A program made the position numbers and the translations under genes. A stretch of DNA of 64,000 nucleotides from Serripes groenlandicus. Its lineage: Eukaryota > Mollusca > Bivalvia > Cardiida > Cardiidae. The notes beneath the pieces are model-generated. The model was not told the DNA's origin and ran no database searches. It saw only the letters and a program-made list of their open reading frames with translations. This document shows positions 34,801-49,800 of the stretch, one piece after another. The DNA is taken from assembly GCA_031761405.1 (NCBI GenBank), contig JASEVX010000001.1, positions 28,966,612 to 29,030,611 of the forward strand. The letters run 5' to 3'. The stretch's first letter is position 1. Each line of letters starts with the position of its first letter.

Positions 34801-37800
34801 TAGCTTTCAGTACAATCCTAGCAGTTTCTTGTATATCTGGTATCAACATGGCTAGCCCTTCATTCTCTTCCTCCTCCTCCTTTGTACCTGTAGTTTTAGT
34901 CTTGTTGGATTTCAATCTACTTGCATAGGTATCAACACAACCTCGCATCTTATCTAAGAGTTCCCCCACAGCATTAGCATTGTCAATATTTCCGTCTTTT
35001 TCAAACGGCAGCAACAACATAACCAACGGAGGACATGTCGAGATGGCACGGAGAAGCAAAAGTAAAGATCTGTACAAAGGCACATGTCGTGCCATATCAA
35101 GGACTGAATCATTCCGTAAGTATGATGAAAGAGCCAATACCAGACATGAGTGGCTCAGCATTTCAGGAACCACATCTGGTAAGAGAGTCTTTTCGTTTTT
35201 CGGCTCGTAGTCTTCACAGTCGTAATCTTCCGGCATCACGCCTCCTGGATTGATGTAACTGGCTAGCACCTGAAGTAAGCAAGTTACATGTTCTTCCTCA
35301 CTTCTCTGTCTAATCAGAGCTTGTTCTGCGTCCCAGCTTGAAGTGGTGGAACCAGTACCAAAACCTGTACCCTTTGCCCAGTATTGCTGAGATTTCTCCT
35401 CTGTAACATAGGTTGTAGATGTAGAGGAGGTCGAGACAGGTGTCTGCATGGCCGACAAAATGGACTGGGCATCTTGTTGAAAGCCTGTGATATTTGACCT
35501 CGGGGCATGATGACTAAGTACAGAAAGGCATGCTAGTATTAGATGTAGGGCTCCAATCTCTAAACACATACGTCTGAGTAGCACGCCATCATCGGTGGTA
35601 AGGGGTGTGGTATCAAACAGGGATTTCAGTACAATAAATGGAAGTGTTGGAAGAGAACTTGATATAGAAGATGTCAGTATATGTCCCCCTTCACCATCAT
35701 CTGTGACTCCCAACACAAGTCTCAATAAACACTGGGCCTTCTTTCGTTCCTTTAACAAGACTTCCGCATAACCAGGTAATCGTAAAAACAAACCAAATGC
35801 AATGAGAGAATGAGGGGGTATGGATGGGTTACACATGTTATGGGCTGTATTTGTGGGAGGGGCTGGTGACATAGGCTCATACAGTTCAATCAGGTCCTCT
35901 GGATAGGAGTCAATTGTGACCCAGTCCTGTGAGGCATCACCCAAGGTACCTGTCTGATTCTCGCTGGCTGTGTCCGACGTAGTGATCTGTCGCGATATTT
36001 CAGGATACAGAAGTGGTAAGTGTTCGGCTAATAATGCCAGCCCTCCTACACTGGCAAACACCTGCAGTGCTGTTGGATAAGAGGGAGAGGTCAGTAGTAC
36101 CTCATCTGGTACTTCATTGGCATCATCTGTTAGATCTGGGCCTTTGTCCTTCGTACCAAGCTGTAAGGTAAAGTCTATCACACAATGACCCTGTGGGAGG
36201 CCGTGATTCTGTAACACATGCAACAGCTGAGATAAGGTCACATCCGAAGGGAGAGATTTGTTACTTATCAACTTATGATACAGTGATAGAGATGGTACAT
36301 TCAACTGTTTAGCTAATGGATCAGCCGTGTGTCTCCCACGTCTTGTGGGAGGTCGTGGAGGAACAGACAACTTGGAACTGTCAGCAACTGGAGTATTCCC
36401 TTTGTCTGTTGCACCTGCTTCTATTGTATTCGCTGCACACATGTTTTCAACTATCTCCAGACCAATCTGACTACTGTCTTTTTTAGTTTCATCTGATTTC
36501 TTATCATTCTGCACGTCTAGTAGCTGAGCAGCTAGACTAGGAGTATCGGATACTTTATTTGTTAATTCGCCAATAGTCATGTGCATGTTGACATACATGG
36601 TCTTAAAACGACGACCAGCACCAAAGTGTGGATGCTGAATCTGGTTTGCCAACGATGGAATTTGTACCCTGTACTGTTGAGGGGCCCTAAATGATACAAG
36701 TATTTTATCATCCTCTAACAGAACTTGTAAAAATAGTCTTCGGGTAAAACCGGACAAGGGACAAACCCCTAGTCCTACTTTACCATTTGTTCCTTGCTCT
36801 TTGATCACATCAAATAACACTTTGGAGAACAACATTTGATTGGGTATGTGACAAGCTATAATTTTACTAAAGAAGTTCACTGATGCAGTCTCAATGGCAG
36901 CTCTTTCGTCTACAGAGATAAGTTCATATTTCTGGGGTAAAGCACTGACTGATATGGGACTGTGTAAAGGCGTATTGCACAGCATGGTCAGTAGAACTGG
37001 CCAGAATATATTCCCGTCTGCCCCACCTAGCCAATCTTTCATTGATGATCGCGATGACACCTCTGAGAAAAAGTTTAACACGGCTGCCACCATGTCTGCT
37101 GTAACACAAACTCCTGGAGAACTTGTCGATGTTGAATTATTTTCCCCAGCATTTCCACTCATACTTTTACACGAATCAGTGATTCCCTCAGGTTGTGACC
37201 ATGAATCTGCAAACGTTGACACAACACGGTTACAAAACTCAAACAACCCTTGAGCCAACACGGCAGGAAAACCAGACTCCAACAACTGACGGGTAGCCAG
37301 CTCGGATTTACATGTCAGGGCTAGGGTAGACAAATGAGCCTGATCTATACACATGTGGTTCAGCTCCTGTAACACTACAGTAGGCGATGCGTCTACACTC
37401 TCTGCTTGCTGTCCAAGAGCATTGATGGCTTCCTTGGAGTCGTCCGTCATTGTATCATACTGGGACGTGTCCTTTCTGTCATCAGATATGGACGATGTCA
37501 GTCCATAATCAGGGGAGATAACTATACCCATCCACTCCATGATTCTCGCGAATGCGTCAGGACATATGTGACATACTGAACACAGGATGTAGTCAACAGC
37601 CTTCTTAAGGTGACAGTCTATTTCTAACACTGAGGACCATTCATACAAAGAACTGAAATAAAAACGAAAATAATTGCAATATTTGAGCAACTCTCGAGCA
37701 CCTATCATTAGGAATTGGTGAGATGTCAATTAAGATCAGCTGAAACATCTTTGAAACCTTATGTGTCTACAAAATTAACCATTTCCATCATACAGACGCT

Positions 37801-40800
37801 TTATGACACCTCTGCAGCAAACGACATTTGAAAACATTTAGGCAAAAGGAGAAGTGCTCATATTGTAAAATTTCTCCTTTTGCCAAAATGTTTTCAACTA
37901 TATTCACTAGTTTAACATTCATTTCAAAAGAAGAAATTAATCAAAACGAGCAATTTCTCCTTTTGCCACCTCTTTCAACTCTTTTCAGTAATTATAACTA
38001 CATTTATAGATTCCAAAGATACTTTCAAAGTCGTCTGCTGCTGAATTGGTGTATGTGGAAAAGTGTTAAATGATTCAGTAGTAGACATGGAAGCTTTCTA
38101 CATGGCTCAAGACAAATGGGGTGGATTTACATCAGATGGTGCAGATGCATACATTTGACATTTCTCCTTTTCTCACTTAGTTTCAAAAAGTCATCAGCTT
38201 AACAGGTAGGTATTTGTAACTATCAGGGTAAGCACTAGACGAAACTTCAGATGAATACAATTACCAGGTTTCCTCCATTTCTGATTAAATTTACAAGCCA
38301 TTTATTTTAGTGTAGTTTATAACTGTTTAAACTTATTTATTTTACATCAATTGTGAAACAAGCTTTAAGCTAATATTAATCATGCTTGATATCTGCTTCC
38401 TGGAGACATAACCAGAACTCCTGCGGTTTGTGTGGAAAAATCCTAAGGTAGAACCCGCTCATTACAGGATTCGAGACCGAGACCTTTGGTATGAGAGGCC
38501 GACACTCTAAAACTGTTACACTGTCTTCCAAGCCATTTAAGCCTTGGAAACACATTTGCCACCAGTGTAGATCCAGATTACTCTGCACATCTGTGCAGTC
38601 AGTAAGTATTCAAGGAGACTCTCGCATACATTTAGATCAGATGGTATTGATAGAAAATCAATCATTAGTAACATTTGTCAAAATACCCTTAGGTTCATTT
38701 TCCGTGAACAAAGGTTAACCCTTTCCCACATACAACAGTTCTATAGTAGAAAATTTTAAAAAACATCTAGACAAGACCACTTCAAGCGAACGCCAACACT
38801 TGTCTGCTTTTGTAGAGAAAAGGGGATTACTGAATAAGTTTTATAGCCAGAGACTTGCTATAGACATGTGTATTGTGCCTAGGAACATGTGTACCAAGTT
38901 TCACTTGAAAATGTTGAATGCTTTTTGAGGTATGAGGTAAGGTGAAAGTTTTGTGACGAGTCAAGACGATGCAGCAGACGCCAAGGGACCCTAATAGGGT
39001 ATCACAATACCTAGACTTTTTTTTCTTAAAACAATGGTTAAACATTCATTTATAGAGATTTGAAATGGGAAATTGTCTCATCATGATCAATTCCTCTTCA
39101 TACCACAATGTTTACAAAAGTCGTCTGCCGCAGAGATATTAGAAAGTATCTGTATGTGGGAAAGGTATAAACTCAACAAAATTGAAAAGTGTTAACCCTT
39201 TCCCTCATATAGACCCTTTGTGATGCCTCTGCAGCAGATGGCTTTGTTAAAACATGGCGACAAAAGAAGAAATTATTCAAAACAACCAATTTCTCCTTTT
39301 TTGTGATCATGTTTTCAACTCTATGAATTCCATTTTTTTTCCCAGGTATGTTTTCAAAGTCGTTTGCTGCATATTTGTTATACATGGAAAATGGGGATTA
39401 AAGGGAGAGTGAGACCAGGAACCCAGTTAGAGAGAGGTAATCCCTACCTGACTAGATCCTTGGTGATGAGGTGACTCAGGCTGTAATCTACAGACATTTC
39501 TCCACTTCTCCACAGAACTGCTGCCACACAGTGTACATGCGAGGGGGCAGGACCCGGTAATGCCATGTGGGAGATCTCATGGGGCATACGCCTGAATCCA
39601 TCATCAGAAAACATAGCTTTTCTCTGTAAGGCAACTCTAGCACTGTCGCCCAGCCACTGCAACATGGCTTGAACTCTGTCAAAAATTAAACAAATGATAT
39701 ATGTTAGCGGTCAGTTATTATTATAGATAGCATTAACCCTTTGTTCACATGCAAACACATCTGAAGCAAACAGCTGTTGGATAAATTGTGACGAAAGGAG
39801 ATAATGGCAAACAGGGATCTTCCATTTTTTTGCGAAAATAGTTTTGAAAGTTGTCTCATGCAGAATCACCTTAGGCCATATCTAGGAAAAGGTTTAATAA
39901 AAATGTCATACCTTTCTGATGTCCATCTATCTTGCACTGTTCCCAGTTGATAGAGAATTTCTACAGTTGAATCGTTGGCTATACCACTCACTTTACCAAG
40001 ATACTGTGAACTAAAACCTGAAAAGTAAAGTAGATATTTACTGAACATTTATTTTAAATAACTTCAGATATTCTTTAAAGGTAGTTCAGTCAGAAGCTAT
40101 CAATCCAGGGATTTCAACCCCAGCTCAGCCAACATTCTTTCCAACACTTGACAAAAGTCAATGTGTCAAGTGTCATTCGTCTTACACCAATGGGCTAACG
40201 GTCTATATAGAAAAGCGGTCAGTAGATTGAAAAACCTGTTGTGGGGAGTACTGGTGTACAAAAGCCAAAAAACACAGTGGTATGTAATCAATCTATTTAA
40301 GACATCTCTGACACAATGTTTTCTGCAGGTGTAAAATAAATAACTTATTAAGTCAAAGTGTGATAGACAACAGATATTCCTAAGTATCTCCCTACCGTAC
40401 ATCGAACAATCCTCAAATCTCACCGTGAGCACTGCTACAATAATTCTCTTCCATATTAAACTTCATATATAACTCTTTCCCTCAAAAAGACGTTTTCTGA
40501 TGCCTCTACAGCAGTCGACTTTTGAAAAAATTGTGGCAAAAGGAGAAATTGCTCACAATGTTTTAAACTCTTTTCAATAATCACACTTTCAACTATAGAA
40601 CATTTTCAATTTCTTTGTCTAGATGTTCTCAAAGTCGTCTGCTGTATATTTGTTGTGTGTGGGAAAGGGTTAATGAGAATGGATCATACCACTATCGGGA
40701 TGAAGAGAGTTTCTGAGCAGGTTATCAATTAAGGCCAGTCCCATTTCTCCTGAATGCAGTCCCAGTTTAAGGAGCACCGATTCAATGGTAGGGGCATACA

Positions 40801-43800
40801 TGGCTGAGATAGGCGACACCAGAAGGGCCGTGCACGTGTTAAGAAGGCTCTGCGTAGGGGCAGCAGCCTCGGCAACAACGCTTTCCATGTCTCGTTGAGA
40901 CGTAAGGCAGTGATGTAACAGTCTGATCCAACCAACACTGAAAATAAATAAACAAAACTAGTAAATGTAAATACAGTCAAACTTGTCTTAAGCAGCCAAC
41001 AAGACAAGTCAAAATATGGCTGCTGAACACAGCTGGGTGCTTAATACAAGTCAAATAATGAAAAAAACATTGTCTTGGTAAATATTCAAGTGGCCGCTTT
41101 ATACAAGTTGGCTGCTTAACAGGTGTCCGCTAACACAAGTCTGACTTGACTGTATATTTGACATCGATACAAATTACTTTATGCTTATGCAGCAATTGAT
41201 ATTTCATATCATTGTGAGAAAGGAATAAATTCCTAAACTCAAGCAGTTTATCCTTGTCCTCCTAATACTTTAGCCTGTATACTTTCATATTTACAATTTC
41301 TTCCCTAGAAGTTTACCACACAAAAGAATAGTTTAGTTTAAACTTATTTATGTTACATTAACCCTTTCCCTCATACGACAATTCTGCAGCAGACGACTTT
41401 GAACGTATTTTGTCAAAACATAGAAAATCTCCATAATTGAATGGATAACCTATGACAAAAAGTGGAAAACATTGTGGCATAAGGAGAAATTGCACGTTTT
41501 GTGCAATTTCTTCTTTTGTCACTATGTTTTCAAAAAGCCGTCTGCTGAAGAGGCGTCAGAAAGCGTCTATATGAGGGAAAGGGTTAAATGAAAGCAGAAA
41601 TCTCTCATCACAGGATTCAAACCCTTTACCTGTAGATAACCTAATTGGTTTATGGTTTATCAACATCATCATGCACTACCCTGATACGGATGTTTTTTGT
41701 TGTCTGTTCTTCATGCAACTATGAAAGCATTGTGGGTTAAGGAGAAAATATTCATCAATGATCTTATATTTTCCCATATATATTTAATTAAATACAAGAC
41801 TTTCTCTTATAAATATCGTTTTGCACTCTCCCACATGTAGACACATTTTGTTAAATCTAACCAGACAACTTTTCAAAACATGATGGTAAAAGGAGAAATT
41901 GCTCAAATGATTACCCTTTTCAATATTTTGTCTATGGGTTTTCCCAGTCAGTTGAAGCAAATACTTTTGCCATATATAACATAGAAGTAACAATATATTC
42001 AAAACTTTGACCTTGACCTACCTTGACCTTGATACAATGTCCTCTGTTGGTAAGAAGAGATTGTTCGTCTTATAGCCCGAATCTCCGAATGCACTGTAAC
42101 CCATCAACATGATCTGTGAAAGCCCTATGGTCATGGAATCTCTAGCTTTGTGAAGTCTTATGGTTACCATGGTAACGACCTCTGGTCTCTGCAGCTGCAG
42201 TTTGATGAACACGAGGCTACTGGTATTCATCGGGGAACAGAGCGGGAAAGATGTGACCCCGTCCTGACTAGCTTCTAACGATACAAAGGAGGGACAAGCT
42301 GGTGGGAAAAGAAATGTATCAAAAATGTAAGAAAATTTATTTATATGCTTTACAAACCCTTTCATGCACTAGAGACAACTTTTGATGCTTTTCATGTAGT
42401 CGATTCTTGAAAAAATCGAGGGAAAATAACTGCACACCCAAGATCTAGGTCATGCTGTGCCCCCGATCAGTATCTTAACTTTGATTGATTGATTGGGGTT
42501 TAATGTCGTTTTCAAATTGTTTTCAGTTATATCAATTTGTCAAGTTCGCCAACTGTGTTTCCTGGCTTTCTCACACCAGTACTCCACATAAAATACTTTC
42601 CAAGTCACTGGCTGTTTTCCACATAGATTCTTAGCGGATTAGTGGAAGGCGAATGACACTTGTCACAGTGACTTTTGGCAAATGTCAGAAAGAATGTTGG
42701 CTGAGCTGCTTCAGTCTGAAATTAAAATTAATTATGTCCAGATCCAGACTACAAGTATTTAATTTAACTCTTTTCCTACTTGGAGACATGTTTTGACGAG
42801 TCAGAAACAGAAGACTTAATGAGTAAAACCTTGTTTTCAACTACATGTATATCCAATAATAAGATGTTCATTTATAGAGGCTTTCCATACATTCTAATAC
42901 ATGTCTTCAAACATGTCTGCTGCATACTTGTTGTAGGTGGGAAAGGGATAATTGCCATTCATTTTAATGGTCCGTTATGTTATATGGATTAATTTTTAAA
43001 CTTTTGAAAACATTGTAGGAAAAGGAGAAATTTCTCAAAATTAGCAATTTTCCTTTTTTCGACTAAGCCTTGAATTATTAAGATAATGCTCACAAATATA
43101 GTGATTTCTACATCATTTTCAGATAAAACTCCTAAATCGTCAAAATGCGGTAAAGTAAAAGATTTAACACCTACTTGATAAGGCAGGACTATGTGGCTGT
43201 ATCTGAACTTCTTTTAATAGGATAGCAAATGGTAAAATAATTTTTAGGTCAACCCATGCCTCATCTGGGTAGAAATGGTAGGACCAGGGGGCTGATCTGG
43301 CCCTTCTATGATGTGGGGCAGCAACAATCAAAACCTCCGCGGGAGAAGCTGTTGGGCTACTTGAAGAGATGGTTCCTGAAAAATTAATGAATATGTGATG
43401 AAATAACAAGGAGCTCACTGGGAGGGGTTATTGATTGCATATTTAAACCCAAATAGTTGGCTGATGCTGTTAACACAAGGCTTATCACATAAGCTCTTCT
43501 AAGGCACAATCAAAACAAGCCAAAAAAAACCTGTCGAGTCAAATTTTTTTCATCTCAAATCATCAATTATATCAATTATTGATCACTTTTTGAAGCCTTT
43601 GCATCAATTGACTTTTTGTAAATATTGCGGGAAAAGGAGACATTTCAATGAACAAGCAATTGCTCCTTGTCCGAAAACTTTTCTCCCCTTTTCCAACATA
43701 TTGTTTAAACACTGTCACCTTTCATTGCTACAAGCAACATTTTGATGCCACTGCGGCAGATGTCTTTCAGGGCAATTTCTCCATATTCCCTACATATGAG

Positions 43801-46800
43801 CCGTTCCGCAAGAAAAACAAATATTGTTGACTCTGCGTAAAGTATCAACCTGGATCAACATGTGCATGCCGTACAAGCTAACCCCGACAGACGCTTTTGC
43901 CTCCTGTGGATTTTCTATTTCAGGAATCATTACTCTATACCTCTACCCGCGTGAGACGGAATGTGTCTGCCCGGATTTTAGCCTGAGCGGACTTCGGAGG
44001 ATGATCTGGGTCGATATATTACGCAGAGTCCATAATGTTGGTTTTCTCTTTGAACGGTTCATTTATTCTACTTTTGCTTTGAAAATTGTCTACATATTAC
44101 TCTTCTTTTAAACCCTTTCAACAATGACCTTGTCCAGCTTTGCATATGGAAAAGTCCATAGCCAATTCTAGGTAAATCCAGATAAAAATGTTGATTTGAG
44201 TGGCTAACAGTATATTTATTTATTTATTGGGGTTTTATGCCGCTTTCAACATTATTTCAGTTATATCATGGCGACAGTTCACTTATTCATGATCCCTGGC
44301 TAAACAAACCAGTACTAGGCTAGAAAATGTGCCTTGCCCAAGGGCACTCCACCATGACTGTAGTGCCGCGACTGGGGATCGGGCTAACAGTATAGAGTCT
44401 GGACAGACAGCACAGATGCTTCAGCTGACCCGACTCTATTCTAGTGGCACATGCTTCACAAAATTGGTTCCTGCAGTCGTTAGATTTAATACCAAAGTTA
44501 AGTATGACCACAGATGACATAAAAGTGAGCCCTAAGGGTCATGCTGAAAAATTGTTCCTTTGAGCAATCAGGATGTTTAAAAGACCTGATGAAAAAAAAT
44601 TGAAGTACAGTTTGAAAGTAGAGCTGAACACATAATGGGAAAACGAGAAATTGTTTCAAAACTTGGAAGAGTCTACAAACATAACACTGGTTAGAAGATT
44701 GAATATTATAATATCCTTACCAAGAGGGGCAAAATTTTGAAGCCCATCTGCCGACTCGGACTCGTACTTCTTCCTCTTGTCAGCCTGGCCCTTGCCGTTC
44801 ATATTCTGCATGATTGTTGAGATAAGACTAGATGTTGTACTGATAATACGGCTGTTACAGTTTACAAAGTTACGGCAAACCACTTCAACGCCACCTGTAG
44901 GAAATATGACAAACTTATCATAAAATCTATTCACCTCTTTCTCAGATACAGATGTTATTTGACGTCTGCTGTAGATGCATCAACGTCGTCTGAATCAGGA
45001 AAAAGTTTAAAGGGCAAGTGAGCAATTCTTAAAAGCCTTCTCAATAACAAGAAACAAGGGCTCTCCATAGGCCAGCATGCTTGACTATTCGGCCATTTGA
45101 TACTTTAGTCAACAGTCGTTACTGAGAGTTCGATAAGTCAGGTGATAGTATTTCTATCAGACAAAATCGGATGTAGAATTATAGATCTTGTCCTACAATT
45201 GCATACGCTGACATCCAATAAGTGTGTTAAGTAGTCAAGCAATATAATTTATTGTTTATGAGAAAAGGCATTGCATGCAAAATTTTAACAAAATCTTTTA
45301 AGTCGTGAAAGGAGCATCATTCAGTCAAAATCTGATGTAAAATTATAGGACTACTCCTCAATGGTAATGTGAAGACATCCTATACATGTGTGAAGTTTCA
45401 AGGCAGTAGCATCTGTGGTTTGGGAGAAAAGGCAAAGCATGCAAAACTTAAACCAAATTTCCTTAGTTCCAAAAGGGGCATAATTCTGTCAAAATTTGAT
45501 GAAAAGTTATGGTACTTGTACAGCAAGGTCAGGTAGTGATGTCAAAGTAATAGTGTCTTTGGTTTTTGAGAAAAAGCATTGCATTGAAAATGTTAACCAA
45601 AGCTGCAATGCTGCACCGATGCAAAAGCAACTGAAACAGCACTCCTTATTCTTCAAATAGTCAAGCTAAAACGGAGATATCAAACAGGGACATAAGACAA
45701 CATACCTTTTTCAAGGAAAAGCTTAAGCATAGCCGAGGAATCCAGCACCTTCAGTATAAACCACAAGATTGGCTCCGACAGACGACACAGGGAGACCATT
45801 GTGTTTGATATAAATCCACCTGACAGGTACAAAAGCAAGGAATCCATCAATAACCTGTTATTATTACACTTCTTTGACAGAGTCACTAAAATTTGATAGA
45901 TTCCATCCCCAACTGACAGAGGATCTCCATTTGTAAAAGAATCCTGCATATTGCTGGGCATACCACTGCTTCCTAGAATCATAGCCATTGTGCTACTATT
46001 ACAGTAACTTAAGGCTTGAATAAAATTGTACATTATCGTCCGTCGACCAAGTATAATATCCGCCAGTACTGTTCCTTGATTATCTTGGTCAATTCTACCT
46101 AAATTGGCAGTTTCAGTTTTTTGTTCATCTGTCTGTCCCACCTTTTCTTCATCGGACCTACTCCTTGACGAATGTGGGGAAGATGAGCCTAGAGCATGTG
46201 ACAACTTTGATGAGTCTGTTAACGGCACTGAACGACTTGTATTTCCAGATGCATGACGTTCTTGAAAACTATCCGTGGTTGAACTCGCACTGCGACCATG
46301 TCTGGCTGGGAATTGCACATGAAGTAAACCATTCACCACCTTCAACAAACTACTCATGAGCTGATCCCGCGTAGCATCACCGGTACGAGAACTGGACTCA
46401 TTACTTCGTAACAAACTTGAAAACAACCCCCCGAAACATGACCGGCAGTTGATCCCATTGTCTGAGGTACTTTTACACGTAACCCGTTCCTGACATACAA
46501 TATGCTGGTGAACAAGTCCACTGATGGATTCTGTGACACTTATAGCATTGTATATGTCCACTTGGTCATATGTCAGCTCTAATATAAACTCTAGAAATTT
46601 ACACTGGGCATCCAAGGGTCCTAGACAACTGTGGAAAGCACCTCTGAAATGAAAGGAAAAATGTAATAGTTATTACCCTTCACCTCTGATATAATGAGTT
46701 AAACGTTCTTTGCTTTAAAAACAAATAAAAAACACTGGTGCAATTGGGAAATTTAGAGAAAAAATTCTATAAATTGTTCAAAACACTGTTGACAGTTGAT

Positions 46801-49800
46801 TACTTTTAGAGATATGCACAATACCAAACCAAAACAAAAATAAGGACAGAAAATCATAAATAAATCCAATCGCCCAAACCTCCTCCACAGTTGACATATG
46901 TTCATAATAGGAATGAGTATAAATTGCACATAAATGTTATTTGAATTTTTTTTGCTTATTACAATATTCTTTTTCAATGGCAAATACTGCAGTCGTCAAA
47001 TATGAACTTATGTGTTTAATTTTCTATCCTATAACAGCATTTAAATGTAAACAAGAGTATTCAGCATACTAACATTTTCGATTATATTTTTTACTATTTT
47101 AAATTCGGCAATTCAATCTATGGCATTGAACACTCTGACTTAGGTGCTGTTTGATGGTAAAAACATTGACCGTTAAATACTAGCATTCGCTTATGTATAA
47201 TAAGGTAGGGATCAGCCTTTAAGATTTAACTTTATCTGTTCGAGATATACTTTTATTTTGTATTCTTGACACAAAAAAAATGTTTGGATAAAATATAGAA
47301 TGTTTGGCTTCGTTTTTCAACTTTATATAACAACAAATTCTATCACACAGGATTTTTTAAAAAATATTGCCAACAGCTATCTGACAATTCTGGAAGATTC
47401 AGACAAAGGGCTTATTTCTTATTCAGATGATGCGTTCTCAATATCTATCAAATTGCTTACCTTTCAGCAGTTAGAGAGTAAACTAATTTCAGCATGATCT
47501 CTTTAAGCCTGTGTATGTTGTCTTCCCCACACATACTGATGTGTAATCTTTGTAAAAACAGATGAAATACCTGGACAGCTGATGGCCCCACCTGAAATGG
47601 CGTAAGATATAACTGAGCCTGTGCATGAGAAAAGGTGCCAGTTGGAATTTGTGAACAGTGTAGGTCAGATCAGCCTGAACATCTTATCCGAACCTACGCA
47701 AGTTTACAGAAGATTCTAACATGCTTGTGTGAGAAGTATGTGAACGCACAGACAGGCGACAAAAAAAAAAAAAAAAAAATTATGGAGATTATTGTTTGTT
47801 TGTTTGTTTAGGGTTATAAGCAGCTTTCAACAGCTAAGGTCATATGGTAGTGGACAGGAAAGATGATATTGGTCCCACCAGTTTGTTTTCATCGATATAA
47901 AAACATAAGTATGAAACCAATACCACCCCACCTGCTGGAGCTCAAAGAGTTGCAATGACTTCAATTGTTCAGACCCATTTAGCTGGCTCTTACTGGTCAA
48001 GCAAGGGTCAGACTGTGGCTGCCATTCTTAGTGAGCGTCCCACAGCCACAGGGTTATAGAGATTAATGATGAATGAAAATAACTATATGTATTCACAACC
48101 ATTTCATCTGATCTACATGTATTTGGCAATTATTGAAGCTTCTGTGAATTATAGGGGCAAAGAACACTACTCTGCATTTTTAACCAAATTAAGATGCGTC
48201 AATCTACAGTAATTGACCCTTTCCCTAATACAAAAAATCTGCAGCAGAAGACTTTAAAAACATCTTCGCTTACATACGGAAATTATCTAAAATTGAAAGG
48301 ACATTTATTGAAAACATTGTGGAAAATGTTTTCAAAAGTTGTCTGCTGTAGATGCATCAAAATTGGCCTGCATGTGCGAAATGGTTCAGATGGGTACATT
48401 GGTATATTAGTCAAGACACTTTCCATCTTGCTGACACATTTTGACGCCGTTTGAAAACATTGAGGCAAAAGGAGATATTCCTCGAAATGATCAATTTCTA
48501 CATTTCCCACAATGTTTTCAAACTCTTCTTAATAATTTAATTCCATTTAATTTTTATTTATGGAGAATTTTCATGTTCTTTGACGGGATGTTTTCAAAGT
48601 TTTCTGCTGCAAATTTGTTGTATGTGGAAAAGACTTAACTCTTTCCAACACATTTTGACAATTTTTGAAAAACATTCAACATTGTGGCAAATGGAGAAAT
48701 TGATCAAAAAAAGCCTTTTATCCGTTTGCCACAATGTTTTCAACTATTTTCAGCAATCATATTTTCGTTTCAAAAGATTTTCAATATTTTGGTCTGGATG
48801 TTTTCAAAGTCGTTGCTGCATATTTGTTGTATATAGCAAAGTGTTAAAAGTGTTAAACATTTACCAGTTTTCTTCACTTCCTTACCTGAAATTGCGACTC
48901 CGATGAACTGGCAGGGCTTCCAGAAGAGGCACCGGATAAGAATTTTGTGATCACAGCAATCAAATTTGGATCGCCAATCATTGGCATGACCATAGATCTT
49001 TCGAGCCCAGACTCCTCCCCGCTGACCTTCAAGTTTGAGGTCAAGGTCAAGCATTGAAACACCATCACCCATGTCCGTACAGGGAGTGCATGAGAACTAG
49101 CAACAGTTGCCAACAGATTCTTCACAGAGGTAACACTCAGTGGAATTATGGGTATTCTGCTCGGATCAAAGGCCTGGCGATGAGTGCTGGTGTCGTAAAT
49201 ATTTTCTTCGTTCAGTGTTAACCATAGTTGTAATAACGAGTCCATATTCACCCTCTGTAAGGGGAGCTGACCAAATAGATCATCATAGGCTCTGCTCAAC
49301 ATTTCATAGGAAGTCACCTTAATAAACAAATAGAATAAACTGTAGTGTACCATTTTCCACAAGCGACCAATCAGCAATAGACAGCTGAAAACATTGCTGG
49401 AAAAAAGGAAGAGTTGCTGAAAAAATAAGCAATTTCTCCTTTTTTTCGTAATAATTTCAACACTACATCAAAATTTAACTCAAGATTTTCCATTTGTTTC
49501 ATTTATTTACTCAAATATTTCTCTTAAAGATTAATTTCAAATACCAAACTTATAAGATAATTGAGTTGGCACAAAAACATACTTTGCTAAAATATACACA
49601 ACAGTGGTTTAAAAAAAACTTACTACTGACAGATCAGATTTGAATGACGTTCAAAGATTATTATCAAATTGAGGTCCAATAGACATTAACTTGAGCACTT
49701 CATACAAAAAAAAGCCAACGTTATTTGGACGGACAGAGAGTCAACAGTTATCTGTATGTGTAAGTACAGTCGAACCTCGTTAATCTGGACACTTTGGTTA

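Noticed and set aside
36894..37253. 119-residue plus-strand frame
   Set aside because: Antisense shadow of the giant BIRC6 exon, whose conserved product is on the other strand.
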